This document shows, piece after piece, positions 1-6,783 of a DNA stretch of 64,000 nt. A model generated the notes under the pieces. That model saw nothing but the letters and a program-made list of their open reading frames with translations, ran no database searches and was not told where the DNA came from. The position numbers and the translations under genes were made by a program. Position 1 is the stretch's first letter. Each line of letters opens with the position of its first letter. Source of the stretch: Sphingomonas kyeonggiensis (GTDB lineage Bacteria > Pseudomonadota > Alphaproteobacteria > Sphingomonadales > Sphingomonadaceae); the NCBI RefSeq assembly GCF_014196745.1, contig NZ_JACIEH010000001.1, forward strand, positions 248,001-312,000, written 5' to 3'.

Positions 1-342
1 GGGTGGACGGCGCCGCGCGCCCGGCGGAAGCGGTTCGGGCGGCTCGCCGCCGCGCATGCTGATGCTGAGATGGTCGAGCGCTGCTTCAGGGGTAGAGAAT
101 GGCCCCGCTTCGTCGATGCGCACCCAAAGATGGTCGACGCGTCGACGCATGGCCAAGGTGGTGAACGCCCCGCGCTCTGGATCGAGAAGGATGCAGCCGC
201 AGGCGCTGCCACGTCCAACCTGATAGGCGCTGAAGATGTGGGACGGCTCGAAGTTCGGTCCACGCTCAAGCGACAGCGCGTAGAGTTCGAACTGCCGCTG
301 GCTGATGGGTTTGATCAGTTGCTGTTTATCGCCGGCGGCCAT
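1..342 (-). CDS. Hypothetical protein, C-terminus beyond left edge
   Basis: The frame begins at an ATG whose first base is 342 and stays open to the window edge, so 114 codons are visible. A GAGGG ribosome binding site sits 5 bases upstream of the ATG. The product starts MAAGDKQQLIKPISQRQF and belongs to no family I recognise. It follows the gene at 412 on the same strand after 69 bases, so it is probably the third gene of the leftward operon. The opposite strand is also open here, as is common at this GC, but has no comparable start signal. The function is unknown. Confidence 0.62.
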   Translation of the reverse strand, partial: MAAGDKQQLIKPISQRQFELYALSLERGPNFEPSHIFSAYQVGRGSACGCILLDPERGAFTTLAMRRRVDHLWVRIDEAGPFSTPEAALDHLSISMRGGEPPEPLPPGARRRPP

Positions 343-411
343 CGTCACCCTCGCGGCGATAAGAGCGACAGACAGCGGAGCGCGACCGAGGCCATGCGAG
401 CGATGGCGTCC

Positions 412-1338
412 TCATTGCGCCTCCGCCACGGCCGCCGACGCCAAGATGTCGTTCGTCTCCCATCCGTCTCCCTGCGGCGTGGTGACGAACTCGCGATCCC
501 AAACGCCCCAGTTCGTCGGCAGAGGAACCTGCGCCAGCGGATTGTGGACGTAGGTGATAGGCCGGACCTGGCGCGACAGGTTGCCGAGGCCAACGCGTGA
601 CCAGATTACGCCGGACACGTCGGCGAAACGCTCGTCGAGAAACGCTGTGCGCGGGATCGGATTGCGTTCGCGGGCGATCAGGGGCGCTGCGTGAAATCCT
701 TCCTCGACGACATCTCCAGTCGCGCGATCGATGGTGATGTACGCATCGCCGATCGGGAAGAGCGTGGTCATGATCAGCGGCAGAGGCTGCTCGGCGACAT
801 AGACGCCAAAGCGGCTCGCGCTGATGGCGACGATCCGCGTGTCTTCGGGGGCGATCACGCCCTGTTCGATGTAGCGCGCGACCTTCTGTGCCTTGGTCCA
901 GAAGGCGCCGGATGTCCGCAATTGGGCTTGGCGGATGGGAGCGGCGACGAGGCCGCCACCCTGGTTCATGGGAATGGGGCGCACGATCTGGTCGGGACCA
1001 GGCCCGCCTTCGTCGGGGGCGATGGCTTCGATCCAGATGCGGCGGCCCTCGTCGAGGACACAGAGGTCAGGTTGGCCGCCTTGGCGCTGACGGTCCGCGA
1101 CGGGCAACAATGTCCGGCCCGCCTCGATCAGAGTGCAGCCGAGATACATTTCCCAGAAGCGGCCATCAACGTCGCGCGCGAAGCCCTGCGGAAAATCAGG
1201 GTCGGCATAGGGCTCGTAGGTCGCCCACAGGGCTTCGATCTGGTCGTGAAGCTGCTGCTCGGTCCGCGATTCCGCGGCCTTCAGGTTCATGAAGCCGCGA
1301 TCGAGATTGGCGCCGTCCACATCGAAAAGTTTGGTCAT
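412..1338 (-). CDS. Hypothetical protein with degenerate PD-(D/E)XK-like core
   Basis: This 308-aa protein has no signal peptide or membrane segment. Residues 55-110 read like a restriction-endonuclease core: a Glu in FWEMYL (E63), then PD (P90, D91), then WIEAIAP (E104), which is the E63..PD..E-x-x layout with Ile in place of the usual catalytic Lys. The fold assignment is inferred from this motif only; the missing Lys suggests an altered or inactive site. It is the second gene of the leftward operon, 12 bases after the stop of the upstream gene, with GGGA upstream of its ATG. It lies inside a defence-gene cluster, which fits a nuclease-like role but does not prove one. Confidence 0.72.
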   Translation of the reverse strand: MTKLFDVDGANLDRGFMNLKAAESRTEQQLHDQIEALWATYEPYADPDFPQGFARDVDGRFWEMYLGCTLIEAGRTLLPVADRQRQGGQPDLCVLDEGRRIWIEAIAPDEGGPGPDQIVRPIPMNQGGGLVAAPIRQAQLRTSGAFWTKAQKVARYIEQGVIAPEDTRIVAISASRFGVYVAEQPLPLIMTTLFPIGDAYITIDRATGDVVEEGFHAAPLIARERNPIPRTAFLDERFADVSGVIWSRVGLGNLSRQVRPITYVHNPLAQVPLPTNWGVWDREFVTTPQGDGWETNDILASAAVAEAQ

Positions 1339-1350
1339 CGTCAGGTCCCG

Positions 1351-1905
1351 TTAGGCGCGGCGGAGCATTCGCTCGATACGCAGGCGCTGATAGCCGTGCG
1401 AAAGCACATGCTGGCGAAGTTGGCGAATGTCGCGCACCCCGAACGCCACCGCCGCCTTCAACGGGCTGGCAAAGGTCGCGTAGTAGGTCCAGCGCACGTC
1501 GGTCGGTAACGGCGCGTTCTGGCGGCGATCGGTAATAACGATGTCGCGGGGATCGCTGGTATTGCGGAAGGCGTGGAACGTGATCCAGTCGGGCCGGCGA
1601 TACCGCGCCGCCTTGCTGAAGGGCACCGACTGCACTTTCACGTCGCTCTGGTCGAGAACCCAATCGCGCTGTTCGAGGATCTGGCGCACCATGTGACCGA
1701 CCATTTGCTTCACGCGGTCGGCCAGCACCTCCTCGCGGAATTCGGCGAGGAGCTGCTCCTCGATTCCCTCGACCGCCGGTTTGCTGAGCTCCGAGGCGGT
1801 CTCGAGGCGCGCTACGTTTTCGGACGTCGTGAGGAACGCCCAGATGCGCTGACCGAGTTCGGACGCGTAGAGCGATGCGAATTTTTCGGGACTGTAGGCG
1901 AGCAT
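1351..1905 (-). CDS. Hypothetical protein, first gene of leftward operon
   Basis: This 184-aa soluble protein begins MLAYSPEKFASLYASELGQR. I chose the ATG at 1905 because AAGGAG lies 8 bases upstream and a promoter (TTGACA, 16 bases, CATATT) sits just before it; a longer frame to 1956 would start inside that promoter. The N-terminal half is helical and charged (EEQLLAEFREEVLADRVKQM), the C-terminal half basic. I recognise no family. Its divergence from the TIR/HEPN operon and its two co-directional neighbours suggest a multi-gene accessory system, but nothing in the sequence names its function. Confidence 0.68.
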   Translation of the reverse strand: MLAYSPEKFASLYASELGQRIWAFLTTSENVARLETASELSKPAVEGIEEQLLAEFREEVLADRVKQMVGHMVRQILEQRDWVLDQSDVKVQSVPFSKAARYRRPDWITFHAFRNTSDPRDIVITDRRQNAPLPTDVRWTYYATFASPLKAAVAFGVRDIRQLRQHVLSHGYQRLRIERMLRRA

Positions 1906-1928
1906 GACCGGGACTCCTTTACCGGGCA

Positions 1929-1956
1929 AATATGGCCGGTTATAAGTGCCTGTCAA
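1929..1956 (-). promoter_or_regulatory. Promoter of the leftward three-gene operon
   Basis: Read on the minus strand, TTGACA (1956-1951) and CATATT (1934-1929) are 16 bases apart, a good sigma-70-type match. Transcription would begin near 1922, just before the AAGGAG and ATG of the gene at 1905. On the plus strand the same DNA carries a weaker TTTACC (1918-1923), 17 bases, TATAAG (1941-1946), so the two operons probably have overlapping divergent promoters. A 5-bp inverted repeat, ACCGG/CCGGT (1921-1925, 1936-1940), lies between them. Unverified. Confidence 0.5.
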
Positions 1957-2003
1957 TGCTGGTGCGCGACAAGCGCTCCGATGCCGGAACTGGGGAGGCT
2001 GGG

Positions 2004-2639
2004 TTGGACTTCGAGGATCTCGTGACGGCGCTGGAGCCGCCGCCGAACCGCGTCGGCAAGTCCGATGGCGGCCATGAGCACCACCTGTACGAAGGCGCTG
2101 TGATGGTCGCTTACGCCATGCATCTTCTGCGCACGGCGAATGCGCCGCATGTGCGCATCCATCCGGACGGCGAGCATGGCAAGCAATTCGATTTTGCCGG
2201 CTGGCTGCTGCGCCGGGAATTTACGAAGGTTTCCAACCTCGGCACTACGACATACGGCGGTGTCTATCGGAACGCCGCGGGCCAGACGATCACCGTCCAT
2301 CCGAAGTCGGGCCTGGGCGATGTCGTGGCGGAGGTCGGCGACCACATCATCTCGGCCGAGTGCAAGGGCGGCATCATCAACACGCGGCACCCGGGCCAGG
2401 TATCCCGCCTCTACAAAGGACTGTGCGAGACAGTGGGAATGCTGATGGCGACGCCGTCGCCGGGCCGACAGGTTGCGGTCGTGCCCCTGACGGAAGGCAC
2501 CCGCCGCTTGGCCGAGCGCCTCGCGCCGCGTTGCGCGCTTGCGGGCATTGAGATCGCGCTTGTCGGCGCCCGTGGCGAGGTCATGGACGTCAAGCCTGCC
2601 GGCGACAACGAGCGGGTCACGGGAAGGAGAGACGAATGA
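2004..2639 (+). CDS. Nuclease-like protein with D..ExK motif, first gene of TIR/HEPN operon
   Basis: This is a 211-aa soluble protein from a TTG start. I preferred TTG 2004 because GGGGAGG (1992-1998) lies 5 bases upstream and follows the putative promoter; in-frame ATGs at 1932 and 1956 have no ribosome binding site and lie in the promoter region. Residues 104-121 contain GDVVAEVGDHIISAECKG: D106, then E119-C-K121 at the end of a beta-strand-like stretch, the layout of PD-(D/E)XK nucleases. The gene overlaps the TIR gene by 4 bases, so the products are likely made together. The nuclease call is inference from one motif; no specific family is recognised. Confidence 0.7.
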   Translation: MDFEDLVTALEPPPNRVGKSDGGHEHHLYEGAVMVAYAMHLLRTANAPHVRIHPDGEHGKQFDFAGWLLRREFTKVSNLGTTTYGGVYRNAAGQTITVHPKSGLGDVVAEVGDHIISAECKGGIINTRHPGQVSRLYKGLCETVGMLMATPSPGRQVAVVPLTEGTRRLAERLAPRCALAGIEIALVGARGEVMDVKPAGDNERVTGRRDE

Positions 2640-3748
2640 GAAGGGTGCTGACGGTCGGGCTGACCTATACCGGCGATGCGATCGAAGGGGTGGAGATCGA
2701 CAATCTAGGCCTTTGTCGGCCGGAAGTGGATCGCACGCGGGCCGCATATCCACTCTACGAATATGACACGATCATCATCAATCCCGAGAGCTATTCGCAT
2801 TTCCTGTTCGGCTCGGCCGGCGAGTTCTCGAACGAGCTCTATGAGCTGGGCAAGCTGAAAGGACAGAACGACCGCTATGATCTCGATTCCGCTTTCGACG
2901 CGGAGGATCGGCGAAAGGAGATGGAGGCAGCGACCGCCGATGGCGCGACGGTCGTCTGGTGTCTGTCCGAGCCGAAGCGGGTGAACTTTTTCGGCTATCG
3001 CGAGACGCATCTGGGCTACGCGGCGCCGAAGGTGGCGAGTTTCGTAAAGCGCTCGGAACTCCTCGTGAAGAAGGGGCGCAGGATGGGTCACGTTGACCCG
3101 GATAGTCCGTTCGCACGCTATTTCGACGTGCTGTCACAGACCGGTGGCTGGACGCTCTGCCTGTCGGATCCCGGTGAAGGCTTCGCTTCGATCGCCGCGA
3201 CGCCGGAGGGCTATAGCCTGGGCGGCCAGGTGACGATCGGGGCCACGACAGGGTGGCTGCTGACGCCGCCGACATCGCAGGAAGCGCAAAACCAGCTCGT
3301 CCGCGACAGCTTGGCGCTGGAGAAGGCGGACCCCGCGCACGAGAAGTATCAGGGCATCTTCTTGAGCCACACCGGTGTCGACAAGCCGTTCGTGCGCCAA
3401 CTGCGCAAGGATCTCCTCGCCCATGGCGTGCCGCGCGTCTGGCTGGACGAAGCGGAGATCGAAATCGGCGACTCGCTGATCGCCAAGATCGATGAGGGCA
3501 TGAAGCTCAGCCGATACATCGCCGTCGTCCTGTCGAAGAAGTCGATCGACGCCCCTTGGGTGAAGAAAGAGCTCGACCTGGCGATGAACCGGGAGATTTC
3601 CACCGGCGAAGTGGTCGTGCTGCCATTGCTCTATGAAGAGTGCGAGCTGCCGGGGTTTCTGAAAGGCAAGCTCTACGCCGACTTCTCCAAGCCTGAAGAG
3701 TATGAAGCCGTCCTGGGCAAGCTCCTGCGACGGCTTCGGATCGCCTGA
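2636..3748 (+). CDS. TIR-domain protein with unknown N-terminal domain
   Basis: The protein has 370 aa. Residues 238-365 are a TIR domain: YQGIFLSHTGVDKPFVRQL (beta-A), VWLDEAEIEIGDSLIAKI (BB-loop region), YIAVVLSKKSIDAPWVKKEL, with E312 in WVKKEL at the position of the catalytic Glu of bacterial and SARM1-type TIR NADases. Residues 1-230 form a separate alpha/beta-looking domain (starts MRRVLTVGLTYTG, then DTIIINPESYSHFLFG) that I cannot place; it may be the sensor or ligand-binding part. AGGAGA lies 5 bases before the ATG. The gene overlaps both neighbours (4 bases upstream, 1 base downstream). NAD+ depletion on phage infection is the likely activity, by analogy with known TIR effectors. 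Confidence 0.86.
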   Translation: MRRVLTVGLTYTGDAIEGVEIDNLGLCRPEVDRTRAAYPLYEYDTIIINPESYSHFLFGSAGEFSNELYELGKLKGQNDRYDLDSAFDAEDRRKEMEAATADGATVVWCLSEPKRVNFFGYRETHLGYAAPKVASFVKRSELLVKKGRRMGHVDPDSPFARYFDVLSQTGGWTLCLSDPGEGFASIAATPEGYSLGGQVTIGATTGWLLTPPTSQEAQNQLVRDSLALEKADPAHEKYQGIFLSHTGVDKPFVRQLRKDLLAHGVPRVWLDEAEIEIGDSLIAKIDEGMKLSRYIAVVLSKKSIDAPWVKKELDLAMNREISTGEVVVLPLLYEECELPGFLKGKLYADFSKPEEYEAVLGKLLRRLRIA

Positions 3749-5085
3749 TGAGCGTCGTAGCGGACGGCCCCAGTTCAGCGATGCTTGGCGCGATAGCCGA
3801 GCTTTGGCGGCTCAGCCCGCCTGGCCCTGACAATATTCTCGCGCATCCGGCATTCGTGCGTCTGCGCGAGGCCTGCCGTGACGACTACTCCGGCACGGGG
3901 AAGGCGGGCCCCGCATTCGCGCTCTCGACGGCGTTGAGGGCGTTGGGGCTGCCGTGCCACCTGCAAAAGGACGCCGCCCATTTGGCGCTTCCAGTGGAAG
4001 AGGCGGCGGCGGGTCTCGACGCCGCGCTCCGTGCTACGCGTTCCACGCGGGTGCATCTCGCGCCGCTCGATCTAGCGGATGATTTGTCGCCGCTTGCATT
4101 CGGCCCGGCGAAGCTATGCCGGCTGACGCCGGACGAGTTGCGGGTGCTCTTCGATGAGCGCCGCCTAAGGCGGGCCTATCCGCGGCATGAACTGGACGCT
4201 GATCGGCTGTCGGAGTTTCACTGGCTGGTCGTCGAGGAGACGGTGGCGTTCAAGCACGGGCCGGAAGCGCGGGCGGTCCCGTTTTTCTCGATGGATCTCA
4301 GCCAGGATCTGGGGCGGATCGAGCCACACAAGGGACGGTTTCCAGGCGCCTTCGAGGAAGCGCTGTTCTTCCTCCTGCTGGCGCCCTGGGAGAGTTGGTC
4401 GACGATGCCGGAAGTGGATTGGCGAGGATTCCGCGTGCCGTGGGTTTACACCGTCGACAGCGACATCTTCGTGCGTCCAGGCTCGCCGCCATCACCCGAC
4501 ACGCTGAGCTGGGAAGATCGCATCTATGATGACGGCTATGGCGGAACCTACGAAGAAGAGCGGCCGGTCGAGCTGCGCCTTGATGACAACGCCGCGACCG
4601 AGCTGACTGTTTGGGACCAGAGCCGGTGGGTGATCGTTGAGCAGGCGAAGCAATCGGTTCTGTTTGAGACGCCGGTCGCCCATTTCTTGATCCGCGCCTT
4701 CCTTGCCGAAGGCGTGGATGAATTTCTCGCCCACATCACAACGATCGAGGCGGCGCTGGGGCTGCGCGCCGACTATCAGAAGAGTTTCCGTGTTGCGCCT
4801 GATCGCCATAAGGGAATGCGTGCGACGAACCGGATGCGAGGGCGTGTCGCCGGCCTGCTCGGTGACCGTAGCCATGCTGACCAGTATGAGCAGCTTTTCG
4901 ACATAAGAAGCGCCTTCCTGCACGGCCGCGCCATGACGGACATCTCGACCCAAGAGCAGGTGATGGCTCGTTCGCTGGCTCGTCAGGTCGTCGAGGCGCT
5001 GATCTTGGCGACGCAATCGGGACAGATCTCGTCGCGCGAGGATTTTCTGGACAGCCTGCTCGATAAGGGCGCGCCGCTGATCTAG
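3748..5085 (+). CDS. ApeA-like HEPN-domain protein
   Basis: The protein has 445 aa. Near the C-terminus, DIRSAFLHGR contains R387-x4-H392, the RX4H active-site motif of HEPN ribonucleases, set in a helical segment (roughly 320-430) like those of ApeA-type HEPN proteins. Residues 1-300 show no motif I recognise and no membrane helices. Its ATG shares a base with the TIR stop codon and has no clear ribosome binding site, so translation is probably coupled. A TIR and a HEPN protein in one operon suggest one sensor with two toxic activities, or a HEPN partner that controls the TIR protein. HEPN assignment is fairly firm, RNase activity is inferred. Confidence 0.78.
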   Translation: MSVVADGPSSAMLGAIAELWRLSPPGPDNILAHPAFVRLREACRDDYSGTGKAGPAFALSTALRALGLPCHLQKDAAHLALPVEEAAAGLDAALRATRSTRVHLAPLDLADDLSPLAFGPAKLCRLTPDELRVLFDERRLRRAYPRHELDADRLSEFHWLVVEETVAFKHGPEARAVPFFSMDLSQDLGRIEPHKGRFPGAFEEALFFLLLAPWESWSTMPEVDWRGFRVPWVYTVDSDIFVRPGSPPSPDTLSWEDRIYDDGYGGTYEEERPVELRLDDNAATELTVWDQSRWVIVEQAKQSVLFETPVAHFLIRAFLAEGVDEFLAHITTIEAALGLRADYQKSFRVAPDRHKGMRATNRMRGRVAGLLGDRSHADQYEQLFDIRSAFLHGRAMTDISTQEQVMARSLARQVVEALILATQSGQISSREDFLDSLLDKGAPLI

Positions 5086-5110
5086 GGGCGCTGCCCCGCC
5101 ACGCCATTGG

Positions 5111-5146
5111 TTGCAAACTGTCAGAAAACTGCGTATATTTCTGACA
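5111..5146 (+). promoter_or_regulatory. AbiE promoter and autoregulatory operator
   Basis: TTGCAA (5111-5116) and TATATT (5134-5139) are 17 bases apart, a good promoter. TGTCAGAAA (5119-5127) and TTTCTGACA (5138-5146) form a perfect 9-bp inverted repeat with a 10-base spacer overlapping the -10 box. AbiEi-type antitoxins are known to repress their own operons by binding inverted repeats, so this is the expected operator of the following gene. Confidence 0.7.
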
Positions 5147-5157
5147 GGAGAATGGCC

Positions 5158-5751
5158 ATGCAACGGTTAACCGAACAGATTCTTGTGCATGCCGGAGGGT
5201 TGCCGGAAGGCACGCCCGTGGCGGCTAAAAGCTTGCTCCATCTCGGTAATCGCGCCGCGGTGGATCAGGCCTTGTCGCGTCTGACCGAGCGGGGCCAACT
5301 CATTCGGGCCGGTCGCGGTGTTTATCTGCGTCCCATCACGAGCCGGTTCGGTACGAGGGCTCCCTCCGTCCAACAGGCAGTCGAGGCCTTCGCCAACCAA
5401 CGCGGCGAGGTCATCGTCCCGAGCGGGGCGGCGGCGGCCAACACGCTTGGCCTCACGACACAGGTGCCGGTCCGATCGGTCTATCTAACCTCCGGCCGCA
5501 GCCGGACGATGAACCTCGGCAAGCAGGTCGTCGAACTTCGCCACGCTCCACGCTGGCAACTCGCCCTGGCTCACAAGCCAGCTGGCGAGGCAGTGCGCGC
5601 GCTGGCCTGGCTTGGACCGGAGAAGGCGGAAGCCGCCCTGAAAACATTGAAGCGGAAGCTCCCGCCATCCACTTTCAGCGAACTGGTCGCGGCAGCGCCG
5701 CAGCTTCCGACCTGGCTGGCGCGCAGCGTGGGCAAGGCCGCACATGGCTGA
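5158..5751 (+). CDS. AbiEi-like antitoxin and repressor (DUF6088 type)
   Basis: This 197-aa protein begins MQRLTEQILVHAGGLPEG. Residues 1-60 look like a winged helix (VDQALSRLTERGQLIRAGRGVYLRP), followed by the AbiEi antitoxin-type C-terminal region. Start 5158 is favoured over the ATG at 5152 because AGGAG (5146-5150) lies 7 bases from the former and only 1 from the latter. It overlaps the toxin gene by 8 bases. In type IV AbiE systems the antitoxin does not bind the toxin but opposes its action and represses the operon; the inverted repeat just upstream fits that. The first gene of a probable four-gene transcript ending with the Gabija-type pair. Confidence 0.83.
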   Translation: MQRLTEQILVHAGGLPEGTPVAAKSLLHLGNRAAVDQALSRLTERGQLIRAGRGVYLRPITSRFGTRAPSVQQAVEAFANQRGEVIVPSGAAAANTLGLTTQVPVRSVYLTSGRSRTMNLGKQVVELRHAPRWQLALAHKPAGEAVRALAWLGPEKAEAALKTLKRKLPPSTFSELVAAAPQLPTWLARSVGKAAHG

Positions 5752-6760
5752 TGCCTTTCTCCACCTTCCGGTCGCCGACCGCCGCGAGGCGTTGAGCGTC
5801 GCGGCCGATCAGTCGGGACGACCCGCGCACCTTCTCGAGAAGGACGTCTGGGTGGTCTGGGCGCTCGGGATCCTTTACGGCTCGGCGCTCGGCGAACATC
5901 TGGTGTTCAAAGGCGGGACGTCGCTATCCAAAGCCTATCAGGTCATCCGGCGGTTTTCCGAGGATGTCGACCTGACCTATGACATCCGGACGATCGCACC
6001 CGATCTGGTGGGCGACGATGGTGAGGCCCTGCCGAAGACTCGCAGCGAGGAGAAGCGCTGGTCGAGTGAGGTACGCAAGCGCCTGCCAGACTGGGTAGTT
6101 GGCACCGTACAGCCGATCATCACAGGGGCGCTCGCGGCTGAAGCTTTGGCAGCCACCATCCGCGTCGAAGGCGAGAAGCTGTTCATCGATTACGAGGCCG
6201 CGACGGCTGGCTCCGGCTATGTCGCCCCGAGCGTGATGCTCGAATTTGGGGCGCGATCAACGGGCGAGCCGGCGAGCGTGCGCGACGTGATTTGCGATGC
6301 TGCCGGTTTGGTGGAAGGCGTCGCCTTCCCGATGGCTCGGCCGCGCGTGATGCATGCGGAGCGGACCTTCTGGGAGAAGGCGACGGCCATCCACGTCTTC
6401 TGCCTGCAGGAGCGTCTGCGCGGCGACCGGTTCGCCCGGCACTGGCATGATGTCGCTCGGTTGGACGAAGCGGGCTTCGCGGCGGCTGCTTTCGCGGATC
6501 GCGAGCTGGCGAACGCCGTCGCCCGTCACAAGGCAATGTTCTTCGCGGAAAAGGCGGCGGACCGGTCGCCGATCGACTACGCGGCGGCTGTCAACGGAGG
6601 TTTGCAGCTCGTTCCGGCCGGCGATGGGGCGAAGGCCTTGGAAGAAGATTACGCCCGCATGGTTGAAGACGGCCTCCTTCTGGAGGACGCCGAGCCTTTC
6701 GAGACGCTCATGGAGCGCTGCGCAGAGATCGCCGCACGAGCCAATAGCGCGGCAGGATAA
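5744..6760 (+). CDS. AbiEii-type nucleotidyltransferase toxin
   Basis: The protein has 338 aa. Residues 55-80 read VFKGGTSLSKAYQVIRRFSEDVDL: G57-G58-T59-S60 followed by D74-x-D76, the GS/GT..DxD signature of DNA-polymerase-beta-type nucleotidyltransferases of the AbiEii/AbiGii family. An LLEKD segment (31-35) typical of the family precedes it. Such toxins transfer nucleotides to tRNA or other RNA acceptors and halt growth, giving abortive phage infection; the acceptor here is unknown. The ATG overlaps the antitoxin stop, as usual in this pair. The length is normal and the active-site motifs are intact. Confidence 0.88.
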   Translation: MADAFLHLPVADRREALSVAADQSGRPAHLLEKDVWVVWALGILYGSALGEHLVFKGGTSLSKAYQVIRRFSEDVDLTYDIRTIAPDLVGDDGEALPKTRSEEKRWSSEVRKRLPDWVVGTVQPIITGALAAEALAATIRVEGEKLFIDYEAATAGSGYVAPSVMLEFGARSTGEPASVRDVICDAAGLVEGVAFPMARPRVMHAERTFWEKATAIHVFCLQERLRGDRFARHWHDVARLDEAGFAAAAFADRELANAVARHKAMFFAEKAADRSPIDYAAAVNGGLQLVPAGDGAKALEEDYARMVEDGLLLEDAEPFETLMERCAEIAARANSAAG

Positions 6761-6783
6761 GAAAAACGGGCTGGGAGGCGACG

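Noticed and set aside
1932..2003. ATG 1932 or 1956 as start of the nuclease-like gene
   Set aside because: They have no ribosome binding site and lie within the promoter region. TTG 2004 has GGGGAGG at 5 bases.
2636..3748. Thoeris system
   Set aside because: No ThsA-type NADase with a SLOG or Macro domain adjoins the TIR gene. The neighbours are a nuclease-like and a HEPN gene.
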